NCBI GenBank assembly: GCA_025964065.1
Contig: JAOPZO010000314.1
Span: 1-10,718 of the forward strand
Reading direction: 5' to 3'
Source: Solirubrobacterales bacterium
GTDB lineage: Bacteria > Actinomycetota > Thermoleophilia > Solirubrobacterales > Solirubrobacteraceae
Length of the DNA stretch: 10,718 nt
Shown here: one piece after another, positions 5,340-10,718 of the stretch
How positions within the stretch are numbered: position 1 is the stretch's first letter
Layout of the letters: each line of letters begins with the position of its first letter
Program-made: the position numbers and the translations under genes
Notes under the pieces: generated by a model
Databases searched by the model: none
Told to the model about the DNA's origin: nothing
What the model saw: only the letters and a program-made list of their open reading frames with translations

Positions 5340-8335
5340 GCCGGGGCCTTGACCTTCCTGGCGCGTGGCTTGCCGGTCGCGGGCTTGGCCTTCGCCGCAC
5401 CGGTCCTCGCGGGCTTCGGCTCGCCACCGCCGTTCGCCCCGTTCGGGCCCTTGCCGTTCGCACCGCCGCCGTTCGCGCGCACCTTGGCCGCCTTGGGCGT
5501 CACGAGCTCGGCGAGGAACTGGCCCGTGTAGGAGCCCGCGACCGCCGCGACCTCCTCCGGGGTGCCCTGGGCGACGACCATGCCGCCCTCCTCGCCACCT
5601 TCGGGCCCCATGTCGATGACGCGGTCGGCCGTCTTGATCACGTCGAGGTTGTGCTCGATGACCACGATCGAGTTGCCCGTGTCGACGAGGCGGTGCAGCA
5701 CCTCGAGCAGCTTCTGGACGTCCGCGAAGTGCAGGCCCGTCGTCGGCTCGTCGAGGATGTAGAGCGTCCGGCCCGTCGCGATCTTGGACAGCTCGGTCGC
5801 GAGCTTCACGCGCTGCGCCTCGCCGCCCGAGAGCGTCGTCGCGGGCTGGCCCAGGCGGATGTAGCCCAGGCCGACGTCGTTCAGCGTCTCGAGCCGGCGC
5901 CGGATCTTCGGGATGTTCTCGAAGAAGCCGACGGCCTCCTCGACGGGCATGTCGAGGACGTCGGCGATCGACTTGCCCTTGAAGCGGATGTCGAGCGTCT
6001 CGCGGTTGTACCGCTTGCCGTGGCACTGCTCGCACGGGACGTAGACGTCCGGCAGGAAGTGCATCTCGATCTTGATCTGGCCGTCGCCGCGGCAGACCTC
6101 GCAGCGCCCGCCCTTCACGTTGAACGAGAAACGGCCGGCCTTGTACCCGCGGACCCGCGACTCCTGCGTCTTCGTGAAGAGGTCGCGGATGACGTCGAAG
6201 AGCCCGGTGTACGTCGCCGGGTTCGAGCGCGGCGTACGGCCGATGGGCGACTGGTCGACCTGGATGATCTTGTCGAGCTGGTCGAGCCCGAGGACCGCCG
6301 TGTGGGCGCCGGGCCGCGAGCGCGCACGGTGGAGCTTGTTCGCGACGGCCTTGTAGAGGACCTCGTTGACCAGGGTCGACTTCCCCGAGCCCGAGACCCC
6401 GGTGACGCACGTGAGCGTCCCGAGCGGCACCTTCACGTCGACCGCGCGCAGGTTGTTCTGCTTGGCCCCCCGGATCTCGAGGTGGCCCGACGGCTTACGG
6501 CGCTTCGCGGGCACCTCGACCACCGCGGTCCCGGCGAGGAACTGCCCGGTGAGCGACCCCTCGACCCTCGCGATCTGCTCGGCGGTGCCCGCGGCCACGA
6601 CGTGCCCGCCGTGCTCGCCCGCGCCGGGCCCCATGTCGATGATGTGGTCCGCGGCCTGCATCGTCTGCTCGTCGTGCTCGACGACCAGCACCGTGTTGCC
6701 CAGGTCCCGCAGGCGCTCCAGCGTGCCGATGAGCTTCGTGTTGTCCCGCTGGTGCAGGCCGATCGACGGCTCGTCGAGGACGTAGAGCACCCCCACGAGC
6801 GCCGAGCCGATCTGCGTCGCCAGGCGGATGCGCTGCGCCTCGCCGCCCGAGAGCGTCGCGGCCGCACGGTCCATCGAGAGGTAGCCGATCCCGACGTTCT
6901 CGAGGAAGTTCAGCCGCTCCTCGATCTCCCGGAAGATGAGCCGCGCGATGTGCCGGTCGGTCTCGCTCAGCTCGACCTCCTCGAGCCACAGGAGCGCCCG
7001 GCGCACGGAGAGGGAGCAGAACTCGTGGATGGCCGTGCCGGCGACGAGGACCGCGCGCGACTCGGGCCGCAGGCGCGAGCCCTTGCACAGCGGGCACGGC
7101 CGGACCGACATGAACTCCTCGATCTTCTCCCGGGTCGTCTCGGAGTCCGTCTCGCGGTAGCGCCGCTCGAGGTTCGTGACGATCCCCTCGAAGCGTGCGG
7201 CGTACGCGCGCTCCCGGCCGAAGCGGTTCTTGTACGAGATCCCGACGCGCCCGCCGTCGAGGCCGTGCATGAAGAGGTCCTGGTGGTCCGACGGCAGCTC
7301 GTTCCAGGGCTGGTCGAGGTCCACCCCGTAGGCGTCCGCGATCCCCTGCGTGATCTGCTCGTAGTACTGCGAGGCCGAGCCGGCCCACGGCGCGATGGCC
7401 CCCTCGCCGAGCGAGAGGTGCGGGTCCGGGACGATGAGATCCGGGTCGATCTCCATCTGCGACCCGAGGCCGGTGCAGCGCTCGCACGCGCCGTGCGGGG
7501 AGTTGAAGGAGAAGATCCGCGGCTCGAGCTCCGGCATCGACGTGCCGCACTTCAGGCACGCGAACTTCTCCGAGAACTGCAGGATCCGCGGCTTCTCGTC
7601 CGAGCCCGCTGCGGGCACGAGCTCCACGTCGAGCACGCCGTCGGCCAGGCCGACCGCGACCTCGACGGACTCCGCCAGGCGCTTGCGGACGTCCCCGCGC
7701 ATGACGAGGCGGTCCACGACGATGGAGATGTCGTGCTTGAACTTCTTGTCGAGCTCGATGGGCTCCTCGAGGAGCTTGAGCTCCCCGTCGACCTTCGCGC
7801 GGGCGAAGCCCTCCGAGCGTGCGTGCTCGAGGAGGTCGCGGAACTCGCCCTTCCGGCCGCGCACGACGGGCGCGAGCAGCATGAAGCGGGTGCCCTCGGG
7901 CAGCTCCATGACCTGGTCGATGATCTGCTCGGCCGACTGGCCCGCGATGGGTGCGCCGCACTTGTGGCAGTGCGGCTTGCCGATCCGCGACCAGAGCAGC
8001 CGCAGGTAGTCGTAGATCTCCGTGACGGTGCCGACCGTCGAGCGCGGGTTCTTCGACGTCGTCTTCTGGTCGATCGAGATCGCGGGCGACAGGCCCTCGA
8101 TGGAGTCGACGTCCGGCTTGTCCATCTGGCCGAGGAACTGGCGCGCGTAGGCGCTGAGCGACTCGACGTAGCGGCGCTGCCCCTCCGCGTAGATGGTGTC
8201 GAACGCGAGCGAGCTCTTGCCGGATCCGGAGAGCCCCGTGATGACCGTCAGCGCATCCCGCGGGATCGTCACGGAGACGTCCTTGAGGTTGTGCTCGCGG
8301 GCACCCGAGACGACGATGTCGGTGGAACGGGTCAT
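5336..8335 (-). CDS. uvrA: UvrABC excision nuclease subunit A
   Basis: This 999-residue protein is the damage-sensing ATPase of nucleotide excision repair, acting as a dimer with UvrB. It has two ABC ATPase halves. Walker A motifs are GLSGSGKS (34-41) and GVSGSGKS (646-653); signatures LSGGEAQR are at 495-502 and 835-842; Walker B motifs are LYVLDEP (517-523) and LYILDEP (858-864). Zinc cysteines are at 123/126 with 414/417, 260/263 with 284/287, and 745/748 with 768/771, all intact. The ATG at 8335 begins MTRSTDIVVSGAREHNLKDV, the standard UvrA opening. The frame stays open upstream to 9016, but that part lies antisense to another gene and is not UvrA-like. The core is normal length, followed by a Lys/Ala/Gly/Asn-rich tail of about 50 residues (from about 948). 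A LexA-type box lies 25 bp upstream. The stop overlaps the downstream gene's GTG. Confidence 0.98.
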   Translation of the reverse strand: MTRSTDIVVSGAREHNLKDVSVTIPRDALTVITGLSGSGKSSLAFDTIYAEGQRRYVESLSAYARQFLGQMDKPDVDSIEGLSPAISIDQKTTSKNPRSTVGTVTEIYDYLRLLWSRIGKPHCHKCGAPIAGQSAEQIIDQVMELPEGTRFMLLAPVVRGRKGEFRDLLEHARSEGFARAKVDGELKLLEEPIELDKKFKHDISIVVDRLVMRGDVRKRLAESVEVAVGLADGVLDVELVPAAGSDEKPRILQFSEKFACLKCGTSMPELEPRIFSFNSPHGACERCTGLGSQMEIDPDLIVPDPHLSLGEGAIAPWAGSASQYYEQITQGIADAYGVDLDQPWNELPSDHQDLFMHGLDGGRVGISYKNRFGRERAYAARFEGIVTNLERRYRETDSETTREKIEEFMSVRPCPLCKGSRLRPESRAVLVAGTAIHEFCSLSVRRALLWLEEVELSETDRHIARLIFREIEERLNFLENVGIGYLSMDRAAATLSGGEAQRIRLATQIGSALVGVLYVLDEPSIGLHQRDNTKLIGTLERLRDLGNTVLVVEHDEQTMQAADHIIDMGPGAGEHGGHVVAAGTAEQIARVEGSLTGQFLAGTAVVEVPAKRRKPSGHLEIRGAKQNNLRAVDVKVPLGTLTCVTGVSGSGKSTLVNEVLYKAVANKLHRARSRPGAHTAVLGLDQLDKIIQVDQSPIGRTPRSNPATYTGLFDVIRDLFTKTQESRVRGYKAGRFSFNVKGGRCEVCRGDGQIKIEMHFLPDVYVPCEQCHGKRYNRETLDIRFKGKSIADVLDMPVEEAVGFFENIPKIRRRLETLNDVGLGYIRLGQPATTLSGGEAQRVKLATELSKIATGRTLYILDEPTTGLHFADVQKLLEVLHRLVDTGNSIVVIEHNLDVIKTADRVIDMGPEGGEEGGMVVAQGTPEEVAAVAGSYTGQFLAELVTPKAAKVRANGGGANGKGPNGANGGGEPKPARTGAAKAKPATGKPRARKVKAPA

Positions 8336-8346
8336 GGGCTCCGGAC

Positions 8347-8352
8347 AGCGTA
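8347..8352 (-). promoter_or_regulatory. Candidate uvrA -10 hexamer (TACGCT)
   Basis: On the minus strand TACGCT fits TANNNT and ends 11 nt before the uvrA ATG. Transcription would begin near 8340, leaving a leader of about 5 nt with no room for a normal ribosome binding site. The SOS box begins 8 bp upstream of the hexamer, inside the -35/-10 spacer zone, which is a good position for repression. No clear -35 is seen. Confidence 0.42.
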
Positions 8353-8359
8353 GCCGTGC

Positions 8360-8371
8360 GAACGGACGTTC
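8360..8371. promoter_or_regulatory. LexA-binding SOS box (GAACGGACGTTC)
   Basis: GAAC-GGAC-GTTC is a perfect match to the GAAC-N4-GTTC operator bound by LexA in actinobacteria and other Gram-positive bacteria. It lies 25 bp upstream of the uvrA ATG, 8 bp from the candidate -10. uvrA is a known SOS gene in many bacteria. The outer flanks (GC on the left, CC on the right) do not extend the palindrome. The site is also 40 bp upstream of the divergent lipoprotein start, so that gene might respond too. Confidence 0.82.
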
Positions 8372-8383
8372 CCATGCGCGGTT

Positions 8384-8398
8384 CCCGCAACGTGCGGG
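8384..8398. repeat. Inverted repeat CCCGCA-ACG-TGCGGG before the lipoprotein -10
   Basis: Six-base arms (8384-8389 and 8393-8398) flank a 3-bp centre. The repeat ends one base before the TACCGT hexamer, so it fills the -35/-10 spacer of the lipoprotein promoter. This would suit a dimeric regulator. The arms are short and GC-rich, so chance is possible. Confidence 0.35.
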
Positions 8399-8399
8399 G

Positions 8400-8405
8400 T
8401 ACCGT
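8400..8405 (+). promoter_or_regulatory. Candidate -10 hexamer (TACCGT) for the propeller lipoprotein
   Basis: TACCGT fits TANNNT and ends 6 nt before the GTG at 8412. Transcription would then start at the G of the start codon, giving a truly leaderless message. No Shine-Dalgarno sequence is present. This agreement also supports GTG 8412 as the start. Confidence 0.42.
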
Positions 8406-8411
8406 CCCATC

Positions 8412-9440
8412 GTGCTCCGACGAACCGCGCTCGCCCTTGCTCTCGCCTCGGCGCTCAGCCTCGTCGCCTGCGGGGAGGAGGACCGCCGCGAGCCCGCCCA
8501 GCGCGCCTCCGGCGCCGCTCCGCAGCTCGACCCGCCGCAGGCCGCCGAGCCCAAGCCCGGCCCGCCCACCCAGGGCACCCCGGACGGGATCGTCGTCCGC
8601 GTGGGGCAGCGCCCCGAGGGCGTCGCCATCGACCCCGGGAGCAGCACGGCGGCCGTCGCGGTCCTCGGCCCGCCCCGGCTCGTCCTGGTCGACATGAGGA
8701 GCGGTGAGGTCCGCAGGGAGGTCCGCCTCCCGAGCGGTGCGCGCCACGTCTCCCTCTCGCGGCCCGGCGGCTCCTTCCTGGTCCCGTGCGAGGAGGCCGA
8801 CCGCCTCGTCGAGGTGTCCGCCGACGGCGAGCGCGTCCGCGAGACCGAGGTCGGCGACAACCCGCACGACGCCGTCGCCCTCGGCCCGCGCATCCACACC
8901 GCGGACGAGTTCAGCTCGACGATGACCACCCTCCGCGACGGCCGCGTCCTCTCCACGGTCCGGACGGACGCGCAGCCCGGCGGCATCGCGGCCGTGGGCG
9001 ACCGCCTGTACCTCAACGCGGTCCGCTCCTACACCGTCGAGGAGTACGAGGGCGGCGACGAGCCGCGCGGCACGGGCTCCCAGAGCTCCGGCCTCGGGCC
9101 CTCCCACGTCGCGACGGGCCCCGAGGGCCGCATCGCGATCGGCGACACCCGCGGGCGGGCGCTCGTGGTCTACGACACGCGGCCGCGCCTGCGCTTCCGG
9201 GCCCGCGTGCCGCTCGAGGGCACCCCCGTCGGCCTCGCCCACGACGGCCAGGGGACGATGTGGGTGACGCTCAGCGAGCGGAACGAGGCCGTGCCCGTGA
9301 ACCTGAACGCCACGCGGCCGACCGTCGGTGCGCCCCTCCGCAGCGCGCGCACGCCGCTCTCCGTGGCGGTCGACACGGGCACGGGCCGTCTGGCGATCGC
9401 GAGCGCCGGGGACGGCACCCTGCAGCTCGTCGACCCCTGA
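8412..9440 (+). CDS. Lipoprotein with seven-repeat beta-propeller (YVTN/NHL-like)
   Basis: This 342-residue exported lipoprotein has a short basic start, a hydrophobic stretch and the lipobox LVAC, with Cys20 as the lipid-bearing residue. A Pro-rich spacer follows (about 22-57). The rest is built of short beta strands in seven units marked by a repeated 'P-x-x-[VIA]-A' turn: RPEGVAIDP (68), ARHVSLSRPGG (110), NPHDAVALGP (150), QPGGIAAVG (188), GPSHVATGPEG (229), TPVGLAHDG (271) and TPLSVAVDTG (314). The spacing of 38-43 residues is what a seven-bladed propeller would give. Such folds usually serve as binding scaffolds; a few are lactonases or lyases. I see no catalytic motif, so the ligand and function are unknown. 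The frame is open further upstream, but there it overlaps uvrA; GTG 8412 gives a complete lipoprotein signal. It converges on the glycoside hydrolase with 3 bp between stops. Confidence 0.88.
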   Translation: MLRRTALALALASALSLVACGEEDRREPAQRASGAAPQLDPPQAAEPKPGPPTQGTPDGIVVRVGQRPEGVAIDPGSSTAAVAVLGPPRLVLVDMRSGEVRREVRLPSGARHVSLSRPGGSFLVPCEEADRLVEVSADGERVRETEVGDNPHDAVALGPRIHTADEFSSTMTTLRDGRVLSTVRTDAQPGGIAAVGDRLYLNAVRSYTVEEYEGGDEPRGTGSQSSGLGPSHVATGPEGRIAIGDTRGRALVVYDTRPRLRFRARVPLEGTPVGLAHDGQGTMWVTLSERNEAVPVNLNATRPTVGAPLRSARTPLSVAVDTGTGRLAIASAGDGTLQLVDP

Positions 9441-9447
9441 GGCTCAG
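9437..9447. repeat. Palindrome CTGAG-G-CTCAG holding both convergent stop codons
   Basis: The 11-bp palindrome contains the TGA of the lipoprotein (9438-9440) and, on the other strand, the TGA of the glycoside hydrolase (9446-9444). It is too small to be a terminator. No larger hairpin is seen nearby, so the two transcripts probably overlap. Confidence 0.5.
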
Positions 9448-10511
9448 CGGGTGAGGCGGGCGACCGTCTCGCGCCAGGCGCGCAGCGCGGGCTTGTCGAT
9501 CGGGGAGCCACCCCCGCCGATGCGGCGCAGCCCGCCGTAGTCGAACGAGTCCCTGCCGCCGATCCGCCGCGACATCCACGTGTACCAGTAGATCCCGGCG
9601 AGCCCGAGCTGCACGCGGGCCTTCGCGAGCGCGGGCAGCGCCTGCCGGACGCGCTCGGCCTGTCCGGCCTCGGTCGTCTCCCAGCCGTAGTTGAAGGTGG
9701 AGACGCCCTTCCCGGAGCTCCACGACACCTCGCTGAGCAGGAGCGGCTTACGGGCGTCGCCGGCCTTCCGCATCTCCGCGCGGGCGAGCCGCGCGAGCTT
9801 CACGACGTTCGAGACGCGGCGGGAGAACGGGTGGATCGCCGCGACGTCGAAGGAGCCGCGGGCGCCCGTGGCGTACAGCTTGCGCAGGTCCACCCAGGAG
9901 CGGTTCGTGAGCCCCGCGGCGACCACGACGACGTCGCCGTCCACGCGGCGCAGGGCGGTCGCGGCGGCCTTGAGCAGGCGCGCGTAGCCCGGCGCCCAGT
10001 CCGTCTCGGACCAGAACTTCGTGATGTCGGGCTCGTTCCAGACCTGCCAGCGCCGGATCGCCGTGCGGCGCACCCCCTGGTTCTCGCGCCACAGCGAGCC
10101 CGCGGGCCCGTAGCGGGCGACGAGGCCGGTCAGGAAGCGCGCGTAGGTCGAGGGATCGCGCGGCGGGGAGCCCACGACCCCGGGCTCCTTCGCGGCCCAG
10201 CCCGGCGTGCGGTGCACGACCGGCAGCACGCCGATGCCCTGCCGCGCCGCGCTGAGCACGAGCGCGTCGAAGGCGGCGAGCTGGAGCCGGCCGTCCTCGG
10301 GCTCGAGCTCGTCCCAGTACGCGGCGACGCGGATCGTTCGCGTGCCGCTCCGGGCGATGGCCGCGGCCTCCGCGCCCAGGCCGCCGTCCGGCGCGAGGGC
10401 CGGGCCGTCCGCGATGACCCCGAAGAAGCTGCGCGGGGTCGCGGCGGAGGCCGGCGTGGCGGCCCCGGCGAGGCCGAGGAGCAGCAGGAGCAGGACAGGG
10501 AGGCGGCGCAT
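9444..10511 (-). CDS. Secreted clan GH-A glycoside hydrolase (cellulase-like TIM barrel)
   Basis: This 355-residue exported enzyme is predicted to cleave beta-glycosidic bonds. Residues 1-23 form a signal peptide (MRR, a leucine run, then TPASA). The (beta/alpha)8 barrel shows the clan GH-A marks: GTRTIRVAAYWDELEPEDG (56-74), acid/base Glu160 in QVWNEPDI (156-163), AIHPFS (225-230), nucleophile Glu261 in LLLSEVSW (257-264), and IYWYTWM near the eighth strand (307-313). The style resembles GH39/GH5-like proteins of actinobacteria; the exact family and substrate cannot be told. No carbohydrate-binding module is present. The ATG at 10511 is preceded by AGGA at 4 nt spacing; a TTG four codons upstream is possible but would overlap that site. 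The upstream gene on the same strand ends 45 bp before, so they may be co-transcribed. Confidence 0.87.
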   Translation of the reverse strand: MRRLPVLLLLLLGLAGAATPASAATPRSFFGVIADGPALAPDGGLGAEAAAIARSGTRTIRVAAYWDELEPEDGRLQLAAFDALVLSAARQGIGVLPVVHRTPGWAAKEPGVVGSPPRDPSTYARFLTGLVARYGPAGSLWRENQGVRRTAIRRWQVWNEPDITKFWSETDWAPGYARLLKAAATALRRVDGDVVVVAAGLTNRSWVDLRKLYATGARGSFDVAAIHPFSRRVSNVVKLARLARAEMRKAGDARKPLLLSEVSWSSGKGVSTFNYGWETTEAGQAERVRQALPALAKARVQLGLAGIYWYTWMSRRIGGRDSFDYGGLRRIGGGGSPIDKPALRAWRETVARLTR

Positions 10512-10556
10512 CCTGTCCTGCAACCCGCTGCGGCCCGGCGTGATGCGGCGGCTCCG

Positions 10557-10718
10557 TTACCCCTCGACGGTCGCGTAGACCTCGTCGAGCAGCGCGTCCC
10601 GGTCGTCCAGGTCGAAGTTGTCGCGGAGGTACGTGGAGGTCTCCTCGCGCGACTGGCCGTTGAGCGCCATGTTCAGCGCGATGAGCCGGGCGCCCTCGAC
10701 GTCGCCGTCGCCGTCGTT
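10557..10718 (-). CDS. Unrecognised protein, C-terminal 53 residues (cut by right edge)
   Basis: This is the end of a minus-strand gene that enters from the right edge; its TAA stop is at 10559-10557. The visible residues begin NDGDGDVEGARLIALNMALN, an acidic linker leading into a helical domain. They continue with GQSREETSTYLRDNFDL and end DDRDALLDEVYATVEG. Codons end almost always in G or C. The pattern 'ARLIALNMALNG-x3-EET-x2-YL-x2-NFDL' with a final 'LLDEVYA' looks like a short conserved C-terminal helical domain that I associate from memory with Thermoleophilia proteins. I cannot name the protein. It lies 45 bp upstream of the glycoside hydrolase and may share its transcript. Confidence 0.7.
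   Translation of the reverse strand, partial: NDGDGDVEGARLIALNMALNGQSREETSTYLRDNFDLDDRDALLDEVYATVEG

Larger units (their letters stand above)
8336..8411. promoter_or_regulatory. Divergent promoter region between uvrA and the propeller lipoprotein
   Basis: These 76 bp must hold the promoters of both divergent genes. In order there are the uvrA -10 candidate (8347-8352, minus), a perfect actinobacterial SOS box (8360-8371), a 6-bp-arm inverted repeat (8384-8398) and the lipoprotein -10 candidate (8400-8405, plus). The region has no room for long leaders on either side. Confidence 0.7.

Noticed and set aside
3340..5352. A 670-residue plus-strand open frame
   Set aside because: It crosses four real genes or gaps, is Arg-rich and shows no domain.
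5651..8353. A 900-residue open frame on the plus strand, antisense to uvrA
   Set aside because: It reads as Arg/Asp/Leu/Val-rich sequence with no domain. It exists because stop codons are rare in GC-rich DNA, and the opposite strand is clearly uvrA.
8336..9016. Extension of UvrA by 227 residues at its N-terminus
   Set aside because: The normal UvrA start is at 8335. The extension runs antisense through the lipoprotein gene and has no UvrA similarity.

Overview
The window is very GC-rich DNA with strong G/C preference at third codon positions and gene content typical of an actinobacterium. A high-GC Actinobacteriota of the class Thermoleophilia (Solirubrobacter, Conexibacter or Patulibacter type) is my best guess, from protein style and the 'ALNMALNG...EET' C-terminus at the right edge. 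That placement is inference. It looks like ordinary chromosome. I see no mobile element, CRISPR array, tRNA or rRNA.

Layout, left to right. (1) 1-172, minus: the N-terminus of an unrecognised protein, cut by the window edge. (2) 301-1245, plus: a secreted two-LysM lytic transglycosylase. (3) 1290-3949, plus: a compact run of a PhoU-like DUF47 protein, a PiT phosphate transporter, a 74-residue two-helix membrane protein whose start overlaps the pit stop (ATGA), and a hemolysin III/PAQR membrane protein. (4) 3946-4557, minus: a hexapeptide-repeat acetyltransferase. Its stop shares bases with the PAQR stop at a CTAG. (5) 4558-4850: a gene-free stretch with two inverted repeats and a GC-rich hairpin. 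(6) 4851-8335, minus: uvrA and, overlapping its stop by GTGA, a 162-residue protein of unknown function. (7) 8336-8411: a 76-bp divergent control region. (8) 8412-9440, plus: a lipoprotein with seven regularly spaced beta-propeller-like repeats. (9) 9444-10511, minus: a secreted clan GH-A glycoside hydrolase. (10) 10557-10718, minus: the C-terminus of another protein, cut by the right edge.

Functional links. DUF47, Pit and the small membrane protein look like one low-affinity phosphate uptake unit, with DUF47 as the likely regulator or accessory. UvrA is the damage-recognition ATPase of nucleotide excision repair. A perfect actinobacterial LexA site (GAAC-N4-GTTC, 8360-8371) sits just upstream of it, so uvrA is probably SOS-induced. 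The downstream unknown protein is probably translated from the same message.

The points most worth a second look are the SOS box in the divergent uvrA/propeller-lipoprotein promoter, the repeated pattern of a TANNNT hexamer only 6-11 nt before start codons (leaderless or near-leaderless transcripts), the small protein coupled to pit, and the uvrA-coupled unknown. I did not find a clearly new multi-gene system.
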